NCBI RefSeq assembly: GCF_013114825.1
Contig: NZ_JAAVLX010000006.1
Location: forward strand, 62,001 to 126,000
DNA length: 64,000 nt
DNA from: Bradyrhizobium australiense
Lineage (GTDB): Bacteria > Pseudomonadota > Alphaproteobacteria > Rhizobiales > Xanthobacteraceae
Direction of reading: 5' to 3'
This document shows positions 16,583 through 25,398 of the stretch, piece by piece (within the stretch, counting starts at the first letter, position 1; the number at the start of each line of letters is the position of its first letter). The notes below the pieces were generated by a model. It ran no database searches and was not told the origin of the DNA. It saw only the letters and a list, made by a program, of their open reading frames with translations. The translations under genes were made by a program, and so were the position numbers.

Positions 16583-17632
16583 TCATTCCTTCGCGGCAAA
16601 AATCCGGTAACGGCGGGGCTGCAGGCTGATGATTTCGCCGGCCTGGAGTTCCCGGTCCCGGGGGGCGTCGATCTCGATCACGGTCTTACCCTCGCCGCCC
16701 GAGAGAGCGATCTCCGCCCGCTGGATCGGGCCGAACGAGCGGACATGGCGCACCGCGCCCTCCAGCGAGCCGGTTCCCGCAGGGCCGATCTGCATGTCGT
16801 GGCGGCGGACGAACAGCTTTGAGGCGCCCGCGGCCGCGCCGTCGGCGGCGATGTTGAGCGGCCGGCCGGCGAGCCGCACTGAGCCGCCTGAGACCTCCAC
16901 CGGCAGCACGATGGATTCTCCGATGAAGCCGTGGACGAACGCGGTCGCCGGATTGTCATAGACATCGCCGGGCGTGCCGATCTGCTCGATCCGGCCCTTG
17001 TCCATCACCACCACGCGGTTGGCGACTTCCAATGCCTCTTCCTGGTCGTGGGTGACGAAGATCGAGGTGACATGGATTTCGGAATGCAGCGAGCGCAGCC
17101 ATTGCCGCAGCTCTTTGCGCACCTTGGCGTCCAGCGCGCCGAACGGCTCGTCGAGCAAGAGGATGCGCGGCTCGATTGCGAGCGCGCGGGCGAGTGCAAT
17201 GCGCTGACGCTGGCCGCCGGACAATTGGCTGGGATAGCGGTTTGCCAGCCAGTCGAGCTGCACCAGATCCAACAGCTCCTTGACGCGGGCGCGGATCTTA
17301 GCCTCGTCCTTGCGGACGGCGCGCGGCTGCACACGCAGGCCGAAGGCGACGTTCTCGAACACCGTCATGTGGCGAAACAGCGCGTAATGCTGAAACACGA
17401 ATCCGACGTGGCGCTCACTCGCGCCGTGGCCAAGTGCGTCCTCGCCGTCGATCCGCACCTCGCCTGCGTCGGGCCAGTCAAGGCCGGCAATGATGCGCAA
17501 CAGCGTGGTCTTGCCCGAACCGGACGGGCCAAGCAGTGCCAGCAGTTCGCCCTTGCCGACCTTCAGGTCGACATTGTCGAGCGCCGCGAACGCGCCGAAC
17601 CGCTTGACGATGTTTTTGACTTCAATGGTCAC
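16583..17632 (-). CDS. cysA: Sulfate/thiosulfate ABC transporter, ATP-binding subunit
   Basis: A CysA-type ATPase of 349 residues: Walker A GPSGSGKTT, signature LSGGQRQRIALARAL, Walker B LLLDEPFGALD, H-loop VTHDQ, and a TOBE-like C-terminal domain from about residue 240. It powers sulfate import through CysT and CysW. It overlaps the end of cysW by 11 bases, which fits translational coupling in the cysA-W-T-sbp unit. Confidence 0.94.
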   Translation of the reverse strand: MTIEVKNIVKRFGAFAALDNVDLKVGKGELLALLGPSGSGKTTLLRIIAGLDWPDAGEVRIDGEDALGHGASERHVGFVFQHYALFRHMTVFENVAFGLRVQPRAVRKDEAKIRARVKELLDLVQLDWLANRYPSQLSGGQRQRIALARALAIEPRILLLDEPFGALDAKVRKELRQWLRSLHSEIHVTSIFVTHDQEEALEVANRVVVMDKGRIEQIGTPGDVYDNPATAFVHGFIGESIVLPVEVSGGSVRLAGRPLNIAADGAAAGASKLFVRRHDMQIGPAGTGSLEGAVRHVRSFGPIQRAEIALSGGEGKTVIEIDAPRDRELQAGEIISLQPRRYRIFAAKE

Positions 17633-18596
17633 CGGGATCGTTCCTTGGAATTTGTCCTTCGTCCAGGCGCCGTTCGAGAACCGCTTTCACGACCAGCGTG
17701 ATCAATGCCAGCATTGCCAGCAGCGAGGCAATCGCAAATGACGCTACGAACTGATACTCATTGTACAGAATTTCGACCAGTAGCGGCATGGTGTTGGTCT
17801 CGCCGCGGATATGGCCCGACACCACCGACACCGCGCCGAACTCGCCCATGGCGCGCGCATTGCACAGCAGTACGCCATACAACAGGCCCCATTTGATATT
17901 GGGCAGAGTGACGCGGAAGAAGGTCTGCAGGCCTGACGCTCCCAGCGAGATCGCGGCCTCCTCCTCCTGCGTACCCTGCTCCTGCATCAGCGGGATCAGC
18001 GAACGGGCGACGAACGGGAAGGTCACGAAGATGGTCGCGAGCGCAATGCCCGGCACCGCGAACAGAATATGGATGTTGTGTGCCTGCAGCCAGCTGCCCC
18101 AATAGCCCTGCGCGCCGAACAAGAGCACGAAGACGAGGCCCGAAATGACCGGACTGACCGAGAACGGCAGGTCGATCAGCGTGATCAGGAAGGTCTTGCC
18201 GCGGAAGTCAAATTTCGCGATCGCCCACGCCGCGATCACGCCGAACACCAGATTTAGGCCGACGGAGATCGCCGCCACCAGCAGGGTCAACTTGATCGCG
18301 GACAGCGCCTCCGGCTCTGCGAGCGCAGCGAAATAGGCGCTGATGCCCTTCGAAAAAGCCGATGCAAACACCACGACCAGCGGCAGCACGACAAAAACGG
18401 TGAGGAACGAGACCGCCAGCGCGATGACGACGAAGCGGATCGGCCCCGGCTCGGTTCGCAGGTCCCTCGGCGAAGCAACCGCGCGCGACCGCTCGCCCGG
18501 CTCGCCGTGCGACGGTATGGCAATGGCAACGCCCGCCGTCGACGCGTAGGCCTTCAACTGCGCCACCGGAGTCACAAAGTTCGTTTGCATCGACAT
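17622..18596 (-). CDS. cysW: Sulfate ABC transporter permease CysW
   Basis: A 324-residue inner-membrane permease with six helices and the EAA loop (EEEAAISLGASGLQTFFRVTL). The GAVSVVSGHIRGETNTMPL stretch is typical of CysW. The first 50 residues are a soluble N-terminal extension. GAGGG seven bases before 18596 supports this ATG over the one at 18590. It pairs with CysT, encoded ten bases upstream, to form the sulfate channel. Confidence 0.93.
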   Translation of the reverse strand: MSMQTNFVTPVAQLKAYASTAGVAIAIPSHGEPGERSRAVASPRDLRTEPGPIRFVVIALAVSFLTVFVVLPLVVVFASAFSKGISAYFAALAEPEALSAIKLTLLVAAISVGLNLVFGVIAAWAIAKFDFRGKTFLITLIDLPFSVSPVISGLVFVLLFGAQGYWGSWLQAHNIHILFAVPGIALATIFVTFPFVARSLIPLMQEQGTQEEEAAISLGASGLQTFFRVTLPNIKWGLLYGVLLCNARAMGEFGAVSVVSGHIRGETNTMPLLVEILYNEYQFVASFAIASLLAMLALITLVVKAVLERRLDEGQIPRNDPGDH

Positions 18597-18606
18597 CGAT
18601 CGGCCC

Positions 18607-19443
18607 TCAATGCGCGGGAATGCGGGTTTGCGCCCAGCGTTGCAGGCGATTGACGGCGAGGATGATCACGAACGAGGCCAGCAGCATGACGACGGCAATC
18701 GCCGTCGCATCGGCGTAGCGGAATTCGGACAGCCGGATCACGATCAGCAGTGGCGCAATCTCCGACACATTCGGCAGATTGCCGGCGATGAAGATGACCG
18801 AACCGTATTCGCCGACCGCCCGCGCAAACGCCAGCGCGAAGCCGGTCAGCAGCGCCGGGATCAGGCTCGGCAAAATCACCCTGAACACCGTGTGCCAGCG
18901 GTTGGCGCCGAGGCTCGCGGCCGCCTCCTCGATTTCCGGATCGAGATCGATCAGGACGGGTTGAACCGTGCGCACCACGAAGGGGATGCCGATGAAGACC
19001 ATCGCGATAAAGATGCCGATCGGCGTGAACGCCACCTTGATGCCGAGTTCAGCGAGCGGCGCGCCGAGCCAGCCCTTCTGTGCAAACAATTGCGTCAGCG
19101 CCACGCCCGCGACCGCGGTCGGCAGCGCAAAGGGAATGTCGACGATGGCATCGAACAGCCGCCGGCCCGGAAAGCGATAGCGCACCAGCGCCCATACGAT
19201 GATCGTGCCCATCACCAGATTGACGCAGGCCGCAGCAAAGGAGAGGCCGAACGAAATTTTCAGCGCATTCAGGGTACGGCGGCTGGTGAGAATTTCCCAG
19301 AACTGTCCGGGGGAAAGCTCGAGCGTCTTCAGAAACAGGCCGGCAAGCGGGATGAGGATGATGACGGAGAGCCACGTCAGCGTCAGGCCCATGGTCAGAC
19401 CGAACCCGGGCAAGCTCATGCGCCGTGCGACCGCTGTGCTCAC
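18607..19443 (-). CDS. cysT: Sulfate ABC transporter permease CysT (CysU)
   Basis: The partner permease of 278 residues has the EEAAASLGANRWHTVFRVILP coupling loop and ARAVGEYGSVIFIAGN, the CysT form of the conserved C-terminal stretch. The start is GTG at 19443, with a GGGGA stretch just upstream; an ATG at 19419 is possible. The gene follows the binding-protein gene after 39 bases. Confidence 0.92.
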   Translation of the reverse strand: MSTAVARRMSLPGFGLTMGLTLTWLSVIILIPLAGLFLKTLELSPGQFWEILTSRRTLNALKISFGLSFAAACVNLVMGTIIVWALVRYRFPGRRLFDAIVDIPFALPTAVAGVALTQLFAQKGWLGAPLAELGIKVAFTPIGIFIAMVFIGIPFVVRTVQPVLIDLDPEIEEAAASLGANRWHTVFRVILPSLIPALLTGFALAFARAVGEYGSVIFIAGNLPNVSEIAPLLIVIRLSEFRYADATAIAVVMLLASFVIILAVNRLQRWAQTRIPAH

Positions 19444-19482
19444 AAATCCCCCTGCTTCTGCTACGGCTGGCCGTTGGCCAGA

Positions 19483-20472
19483 TCAGTTCTTGTAAATCTG
19501 GTCGAAAATGCCGCCTTCGCCGAAGTGATCTTTCTGCGCCTTGGTCCAACCACCGAAAACATCGTCGATCGTGAAAAGTTCGACCTTGGCAAAGGATTTT
19601 TCGTATTCCTTCGCAATTTCCGAATCGCGCGGACGGTACGAATTGCGTGCGGCGATTTCCTGCCCCTCCTTGGTATACCAATACTTCAGATAGGCTTCGG
19701 CGACCGCGCGGGTGCCTTTTTTATCGGCAACCTTGTCGACGAGGGCCACCGGCGGCTCGGCGAGAATTGACAATGGCGGCGCCACGATCTCGAACTTGTC
19801 CTTGCCGAATTCGCGTTGCGCCAGGAACGCCTCGTTCTCCCACGCCAGCAGCACGTCACCGACGCCGCGCTCGACAAACGTTACCGTCGAGCCGCGCGCA
19901 CCGGTGTCGAGCACCGGAACGTTCTTGAAGAGATCGGCGACGAACTTCTTCGCTCTGTCGGCAGAACCGAATTTCTTTTCGGCAAAGCCCCACGCCGCCA
20001 GATAATTCCAGCGCGCGCCGCCCGAGGTCTTCGGGTTCGGCGTGATCACCTGCACACCGGGCTTGATCAGATCGTCCCAATCCTTGATGGCCTTGGGGTT
20101 TCCCTTGCGCACCAGGAACACGATCGTCGAAGTATACGGCGAGGCATTGAGCGATAGCCGCTTCTGCCAGTCGGGCGCCACCAACCCCTTGGCGGCGATG
20201 GCGTCGATGTCATAAGCCAGCGCCAGCGTGACGATATCGGCCTGTAGGCCATCGATCACCGCGCGCGCTTGCGAGCCCGAGCCGCCATGCGACTGCTTGA
20301 TCTCGATGCTCTTGCTGGTTTCTTTTTGATAGGCCGCCACGAACGCCTTGTTGAAATCGGCGTAGAGTTCGCGTGTCGGATCGTAGGACACGTTGAGCAG
20401 CGTGTAATCGGCAGCAAAGGCCGAACTCGCCCAGAGCAATCCAGCGACGAGTGGCAGAATGCGACGGATCAT
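19483..20472 (-). CDS. sbp: Sulfate-binding periplasmic protein
   Basis: A 329-residue binding protein with a signal peptide ending ASSAFA, then LLNVSYDPTRELY, SHGGSGSQARAV, NPKTSGGARWNYLAAWG and a GDVLLAWENEA segment, all typical of Sbp/CysP sulfate or thiosulfate receptors. It delivers the anion to CysT/CysW in the periplasm. The longer frame to 20502 adds residues before the signal; GGAG places the start at 20472 or 20475. It heads the transport unit, 138 bases after the cysH stop. Confidence 0.93.
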   Translation of the reverse strand: MIRRILPLVAGLLWASSAFAADYTLLNVSYDPTRELYADFNKAFVAAYQKETSKSIEIKQSHGGSGSQARAVIDGLQADIVTLALAYDIDAIAAKGLVAPDWQKRLSLNASPYTSTIVFLVRKGNPKAIKDWDDLIKPGVQVITPNPKTSGGARWNYLAAWGFAEKKFGSADRAKKFVADLFKNVPVLDTGARGSTVTFVERGVGDVLLAWENEAFLAQREFGKDKFEIVAPPLSILAEPPVALVDKVADKKGTRAVAEAYLKYWYTKEGQEIAARNSYRPRDSEIAKEYEKSFAKVELFTIDDVFGGWTKAQKDHFGEGGIFDQIYKN

Positions 20473-20610
20473 CATTGATCTCCATTCGGCTTGATGCAGC
20501 ATATCATCAAAGCACGAACGTATAAGTCGCGACGAAAGGTCGCTTAGTCAACGAAACCGCATTTCATTGTTTGCGGTTCCGCAGCTTCGTTGTCCCATGA
20601 AGTCCGAATT

Positions 20611-21342
20611 CTAGGAAGTTTTCGTCGTATGAATGCCGCATTCCGTCTTGGACCTACCGCGCCAGCGGCCGGCACGGGCGTCCTCGTCCGGCGCGGTCCG
20701 GGTTGAGCACGGCATGCATCCGACCGACAGGTAGCCCGAGGCGACCAGCGGATGCGGCGGCAATTTGGCGAGCTTGTAGATCGCCTCGATCTCCTCGCGC
20801 GACGCATTGGCGAAAGGATTGAATTTCAGCTTCGCGCCGTCGTCCTCGACGACGGGGATCTCGGCGCGCGCGCCGCCCTGAAAACGCTTGCGTCCGTTGA
20901 TCCAGGCCGAGAACGGCTTGAGCGCCCGCGCCAGCGGTTCCACCTTGCGGATACGGCAGCAGGCGTCCGGATCGGAGAACCACAATTCGCGATCGGGATC
21001 CTGCCGCGAGAGCGCGCCTTCCAGCGGCTTGATCGAGCGAACGTCGCGAAGGCCTAGCATCGCGGTCAGCGTGTCGCGATAGGCGAGCGTTTCCTCGAAC
21101 AGCCATCCGGTATCGAGGAAGATCACGGGAATCGCGGGATCGACGTCGGCCATTACCTTGAGCAGCGCCGCCGATTCCGTGCCGAACGACGACACCAGCG
21201 CAAGCTGCTCGCGGCCTACCGTCTTCAGCGCGGTTTCAATGACATGCGACGGCGAAGCGTCGCGCAGGGTATGGTCGAGCGTCTGCGCCGAATGACGGCT
21301 TGCCGCTTCAGCGGCGAACGCATGGTGTGAAATCGTGCTCAC
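20611..21342 (-). CDS. cysH: Adenylylsulfate/phosphoadenylylsulfate reductase, iron-sulfur type
   Basis: The 243-residue enzyme has SSFGTESAALL for nucleotide binding, two cysteine pairs (DACC and GCMPC) that ligate a [4Fe-4S] cluster, and the catalytic ECGIH near the C-terminus. The cluster cysteines mark the APS-reducing form, so sulfate is reduced at the APS level with thioredoxin as donor. The start is GTG at 21342. It overlaps the DUF934 stop by four bases. It works between CysD/CysNC and the sulfite reductase, both encoded here. Confidence 0.93.
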   Translation of the reverse strand: MSTISHHAFAAEAASRHSAQTLDHTLRDASPSHVIETALKTVGREQLALVSSFGTESAALLKVMADVDPAIPVIFLDTGWLFEETLAYRDTLTAMLGLRDVRSIKPLEGALSRQDPDRELWFSDPDACCRIRKVEPLARALKPFSAWINGRKRFQGGARAEIPVVEDDGAKLKFNPFANASREEIEAIYKLAKLPPHPLVASGYLSVGCMPCSTRTAPDEDARAGRWRGRSKTECGIHTTKTS

Positions 21343-21854
21343 TGGCCGGCACTCTCTGAATGACGCAACTGCATCCGCCGATTGAGCGCGGTCACGCGGC
21401 CGTCGCCGGTCGGCTGGTAGAACACCGAATAGCGCTTCATGGTTTCGGCGAAGGCATCGGCGTCGGCATTCTTCTTTACCTCGAACGCGTCGAAGCCGGC
21501 GCGCGACATGAACACGAACTGGTCGCGCAGCACCTGGCCGGTGGCGCGCAGCTCGCCGTCATAGCCATGCCGCTCACGCAACAGGCGCGCCTGGCTATAG
21601 GCACGGCCGTCGCGGAACGTCGGGAACACCAGCGCGATGGCGGCCAGGCGATCGAGATAGGGCACGAGATCATCGACCGCGCGATTGTTCGGCCATATCA
21701 CGCCGGCCTTGCCGGCGCGCTTGAGAATGGCTTCCGGATCTTCAAGGAACCGCGCTGCCGGAACGAGGACCGCTCCGTCGCCCGGCAATTCGGCGCCGTC
21801 GGCGACATGGACGAACAGGTCGGTGGTGATTCTTCCGTTTTTAACGAGTGGCAT
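21339..21854 (-). CDS. DUF934 family protein of the sulfite reductase operon
   Basis: A 171-residue soluble protein with WPNNRAVDDL, FPTFRDGRAYSQARLLRERHGY and GQVLRDQFVFMSRAGFDAFEV, the conserved core of DUF934. Such genes sit next to cysI/cysH in many proteobacteria and are often called oxidoreductase-like without proof. It overlaps cysI by 14 bases and cysH by four, so the three are tightly coupled. A role in electron delivery to, or assembly of, the sulfite reductase is inferred from context only. Confidence 0.85.
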   Translation of the reverse strand: MPLVKNGRITTDLFVHVADGAELPGDGAVLVPAARFLEDPEAILKRAGKAGVIWPNNRAVDDLVPYLDRLAAIALVFPTFRDGRAYSQARLLRERHGYDGELRATGQVLRDQFVFMSRAGFDAFEVKKNADADAFAETMKRYSVFYQPTGDGRVTALNRRMQLRHSESAGQ

Positions 21855-23496
21855 AGACCCGCTCCTTGAAAGGCTCGACGCCCAGACGCTTCACCGTATC
21901 GACGAACAGTTCCTCGGGACGGTCGCGCAGCGCGAGATAGGCTTCGACAATGTCTTCGATCACGTCGGCAACTTCCGCATAGGGAACGGCCGGGCCGATC
22001 AGCACGCCCATCTGCGCGTTCTCGTCGGCGCGGCCGCCGATCGTGATCTGGTAAAATTCCTCGCCGTTCTTCTCGACGCCGAGAATGCCGATATGGCCGA
22101 CATGGTGATGGCCGCAGGCGTTGATGCATCCGGAGATGTTGATGTGCAGCCGGCCGATCATATCGGCGGTGTCATGGTTGGCGAACCGCCGCGTCAGTTC
22201 CTGCGCGATCGGAATCGAGCGTGCATTGGCGAGCGAGCAATAGTCGAGCCCGGGGCAGGCGATGATATCGGTCACCAGATTGACGTTCGGCGTGGCGAGC
22301 CCGAGACGGTCGAGCGCCTTCCACAACTGCGGCAGGTCGCGCTTGGCGACATGCGGCAACGCCAGGTTCTGCTCGTGGCCGACGCGGATTTCACCGAATG
22401 AATATTTGTCGGCGAGATCGGCGACCGCGTCCATCTGGTCGGCGGTGGCATCTCCGGGCGGACCGCCCACCGGCTTCAGCGACAGCGTCACGATCGAATA
22501 TCCCTGCACCTTGTGCGGGGCCACCGAGTTCTTGCGCCAGCGCTCGAATAGCGGATCATGGGCGGCCTGCTTCAACTCGTCCGGCATGTGCGGCAGCTTC
22601 TCGTAGGCCGGATAGGAAAAGCGCGAACGCACCTCGTCGATGACGGAATGGTCGAGCGTCAGGGCGCTGTCGCTCATCTGCCTCCATTCCTCGTCGACCT
22701 CACGCGCGAACTTCTCGATGCCGAGCTCATGCACCAGGATCTTGATGCGCGCCTTGTAGATATTGTCGCGGCGGCCATACTGGTTGTAGACGCGCAGGAT
22801 CGCCTCGACATAGCTGAGAATATCGCGACCGTGGACAAACGGCTTGATGGTCTTGGCGATGAATGGCGTGCGGCCGAGGCCGCCGCCGACCAGCACCTCG
22901 AAACCGGTCTCGCCATCGGCGTTCTTGTGCAGGCGCAGGCCGATATCGTGGATCTTGATCGCGGCGCGGTCGTGCTCGGATGCGGTAATCGCAATCTTGA
23001 ATTTGCGCGGCAGGAACGAGAATTCCGGATGCAGCGTGGTGTGCTGGCGCAGTATCTCCGACCAGATGCGGGGATCCTCGACCTCGCCCGGCGCGACGCC
23101 GGCCCACTGGTCCGAAGTGACGTTGCGCATGTTATTGCCGGAGGTCTGCATCGCATGGATGCCGACTTCGGCGAGATCGGACAACGCATCGGGCAACTCG
23201 GCCAGCTTGATCCAGTTGAACTGGATGTTCTGCCGCGTGGTGAAATGGCCATAGCCGCGGTCGTAGCGGCGGGCGACATGGGCGAGCCGCCGCAACTGCT
23301 TCGACGACAGCGTGCCATAGGGAATGGCAACGCGGAACATGTAGGCGTGCAATTGCAAATAGACGCCGTTCTGCAGCCGCAACATCTTGAATTCGTCCTC
23401 GGTGAGTTCGCCCGAGAGGCGGCGCTTCACCTGATCGCGGAATTCAGACACGCGTTCATTGATCAGCGTGCGATCGAGTTCGTCATATGCATACAT
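21841..23496 (-). CDS. cysI: Ferredoxin-type sulfite (nitrite/sulfite) reductase hemoprotein
   Basis: A 551-residue siroheme reductase with RQNIQFNWI (anion-binding residues) and two Cys motifs for the shared 4Fe-4S/siroheme centre: CPGLDYC and GCINACGHHH. The duplicated ferredoxin-like layout is complete. It reduces sulfite to sulfide. No flavoprotein partner (cysJ) is nearby, so ferredoxin or another small donor is likely. The operon position with cysH and cysG argues for sulfite rather than nitrite as the real substrate. Confidence 0.91.
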   Translation of the reverse strand: MYAYDELDRTLINERVSEFRDQVKRRLSGELTEDEFKMLRLQNGVYLQLHAYMFRVAIPYGTLSSKQLRRLAHVARRYDRGYGHFTTRQNIQFNWIKLAELPDALSDLAEVGIHAMQTSGNNMRNVTSDQWAGVAPGEVEDPRIWSEILRQHTTLHPEFSFLPRKFKIAITASEHDRAAIKIHDIGLRLHKNADGETGFEVLVGGGLGRTPFIAKTIKPFVHGRDILSYVEAILRVYNQYGRRDNIYKARIKILVHELGIEKFAREVDEEWRQMSDSALTLDHSVIDEVRSRFSYPAYEKLPHMPDELKQAAHDPLFERWRKNSVAPHKVQGYSIVTLSLKPVGGPPGDATADQMDAVADLADKYSFGEIRVGHEQNLALPHVAKRDLPQLWKALDRLGLATPNVNLVTDIIACPGLDYCSLANARSIPIAQELTRRFANHDTADMIGRLHINISGCINACGHHHVGHIGILGVEKNGEEFYQITIGGRADENAQMGVLIGPAVPYAEVADVIEDIVEAYLALRDRPEELFVDTVKRLGVEPFKERVYATR

Positions 23497-23508
23497 AATG
23501 GATCAGCC

Positions 23509-23823
23509 TCAGGCCGGAAGAAGGTCGATGGTGAGGCCCTTCGACCGGATGTGTTCGCGCAGATTGCCGGGCTTGATCACCCCGCCCTCCTTGATTTCGA
23601 CCGGCGCGATATAGGCACCGACCGCGCCGACGTCATCGGCCACGCTTTCAGCGAGCAACGCACGCGCGTCATCCGAAGTGCTCACGATCGCGGCATCGGA
23701 CAGGACGGTCGACCAACCCTGTTCCGAGGTTCGGTAGACTACTGCGCCATCCCAGGTGCGGTTGGCGGTCACCACCGACGGCCCCATGATTCTGATTTTC
23801 TTCTGTTCGAGCGGAGAGGTCAT
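23509..23823 (-). CDS. DUF2849 family protein
   Basis: A short 104-residue protein (MTSPLEQKKIRIMG) with NRTWDGAVVYRT, WSTVLSDAAIV and IKPGNLREHIRSKG, matching DUF2849, which is found between cysG and cysI in many alphaproteobacteria. Its ATG overlaps the cysG stop by four bases. The upstream extension of the frame lies within cysG and is ignored. No reaction is known; it may adapt siroheme supply to the reductase. Confidence 0.82.
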   Translation of the reverse strand: MTSPLEQKKIRIMGPSVVTANRTWDGAVVYRTSEQGWSTVLSDAAIVSTSDDARALLAESVADDVGAVGAYIAPVEIKEGGVIKPGNLREHIRSKGLTIDLLPA

Positions 23824-25256
23824 TCGGCAGCATCCAATAGTTTTGAGAGGACTTGATTGAGGTTGGACTGGCGCCACGGCGCGGAATGCGCGACGACGTC
23901 GCCGATGATCAGGATGGCGGGACCGCCATCGATTTTTTCGACCAGCGCTGGGAGGTTTTCAAGCGTCCCGACCACGGCCTGCGCGTCCGGCCGCGTCACC
24001 CGCGCGAACACGCCGACGGGCGTTTGCGGCAACCGGCCCGCGGCCAACAGGCCTGCGCGCACCGACGGCGCGGCGGTCATGCCCATATAGACCACGATGG
24101 TCATCTTCTTGTCTGTGAGCACCGACCAGTCGACGGTCTCGGCGTCCTTTGCCTTGTGCGCGGTCAAGAAGGTGATGCGCAGCGCTTCATGCCGATAGGT
24201 CAGCGGCGCCTCGAATTGCGCGGCGGCGCCGAGCCCTGCGGTGATGCCGGGCACCACCGAATAGGCAACGCCCGCCGCGCGCAGCACTTCGATTTCCTCG
24301 CCGCCGCGGCCGAAGATGAAGGGATCGCCGCCCTTCAGCCGCACCGCGCGCTGTCCAGCCCTGGCAGCCTCGATCAGCAGCTTGTTGATTGCGTCCTGGC
24401 CCATGCCGGGCTTGCCGACCCGGCGGCCAACCGGAACGCGCGAAGCGTCGCGGCGCACGCGATCGAGAATTTCCGGCGAGACCAGTTCGTCGTAGAAAAC
24501 CACGTCGGCGTCCTGCAGCGCGCGCAACGCCTTGATGGTGAGCAGATCCGGATCGCCCGGGCCAGCGCCAACCAGCGTCACCCTGCCCTCCGCCTTGCCG
24601 TCTTTGCTCGCGCCAGCGAAGGCAGAGGGATCGGCGATTTCGTTCAGCGCGGTTTCAGCCTCGGCCTTGCGCCCGGCCAGAACCAGCGCGCCGATCGGGC
24701 CGTCGATCACGCGCTCCCAGAAGCGGCGGCGCAGTGAGAATTCGGGAATGCGCGCATGCATGGATTTGCGAAAGCTGCCGATGAAGGCGGCCAGATCGCC
24801 GATGCGTGCCGGCAGCACCGCTTCGATGCGCTCGCGCACGCGACGCGCGACCACCGGCGACGCGCCGCCGGTTCCGACGGCAACGACGACATCGCCACGA
24901 TCGACGATCGCGGGAAAGATGAATGTGGAATGCGCGAGGTCGTCCATCACGTTGACGGGCAGCCCGACCGCCTTCGCGCGCGCTGACATCGCAACGCCGA
25001 TATCACCGGCGCCGGCGCACAGAATCGCAATGACGCCTGAAAGATCGGCCGTGAGCGGATCGTCAGTGGCGCGCTCGATTAGCGCGGCATCAGCCGCATC
25101 GAGTCCCGAAACGTCATGGCTGCCGTCGGTCGCATACCAGCGAATGTTTGCGCCGGCCGATGCCAAGAGGCGCAACTTCGCACGCACGAGATCGCCGGCT
25201 CCGACGAGCAGCACCACGCCGCTTTGCAGATCGAGAAACACGGGCAGGAATAGCAT
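23820..25256 (-). CDS. cysG: Siroheme synthase (precorrin-2 dehydrogenase/ferrochelatase plus uroporphyrinogen-III methyltransferase)
   Basis: A bifunctional enzyme of 478 residues. The N-terminal third is a Met8p-like NAD-binding dehydrogenase/chelatase (VLLVGAGDLVRAKLRLL). The C-terminal half is a SAM-dependent methyltransferase (VTLVGAGPGDPDLLTIKAL, KGGDPFIFGRGGEE, VPGITAG). It makes siroheme, the cofactor of the neighbouring sulfite reductase. The start at 25256 (MLFLPVFLDLQSG) fits the family; the open frame to 25361 runs through the control region. Confidence 0.92.
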   Translation of the reverse strand: MLFLPVFLDLQSGVVLLVGAGDLVRAKLRLLASAGANIRWYATDGSHDVSGLDAADAALIERATDDPLTADLSGVIAILCAGAGDIGVAMSARAKAVGLPVNVMDDLAHSTFIFPAIVDRGDVVVAVGTGGASPVVARRVRERIEAVLPARIGDLAAFIGSFRKSMHARIPEFSLRRRFWERVIDGPIGALVLAGRKAEAETALNEIADPSAFAGASKDGKAEGRVTLVGAGPGDPDLLTIKALRALQDADVVFYDELVSPEILDRVRRDASRVPVGRRVGKPGMGQDAINKLLIEAARAGQRAVRLKGGDPFIFGRGGEEIEVLRAAGVAYSVVPGITAGLGAAAQFEAPLTYRHEALRITFLTAHKAKDAETVDWSVLTDKKMTIVVYMGMTAAPSVRAGLLAAGRLPQTPVGVFARVTRPDAQAVVGTLENLPALVEKIDGGPAILIIGDVVAHSAPWRQSNLNQVLSKLLDAAE

Positions 25257-25398
25257 GCGAAACTCGCTTCCCCCACTTCGGGGTTGACTGGAATTATTTT
25301 CTATATATGTCTCGTTCAGCGCCCGCAAAGAGAAAATTATTTCTTCTCTATTGCATCGCAACTATAGAATTTTCGCCCACACAGGCCAAGGCCCAGAG
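25257..25398. promoter_or_regulatory. Divergent control region of cysG-cysI-cysH and cysD-cysNC
   Basis: This 142-base spacer is strikingly AT-rich for the window. AATTATTTTCT (25292-25302) and AATTATTTCTTCT (25335-25347) are near-direct repeats placed about 43 bases apart, one nearer each gene. A small inverted repeat AGAAA/TTTCT sits in the second. A regulator binding both copies could control both sulfur operons; its identity is not visible. Confidence 0.5.

Noticed and set aside
20550..20580. Minus-strand GGAAC followed by GTT upstream of sbp
   Set aside because: Spacing is 18 bases, outside the 16-17 consensus, and sulfate uptake is not an expected EcfG target.
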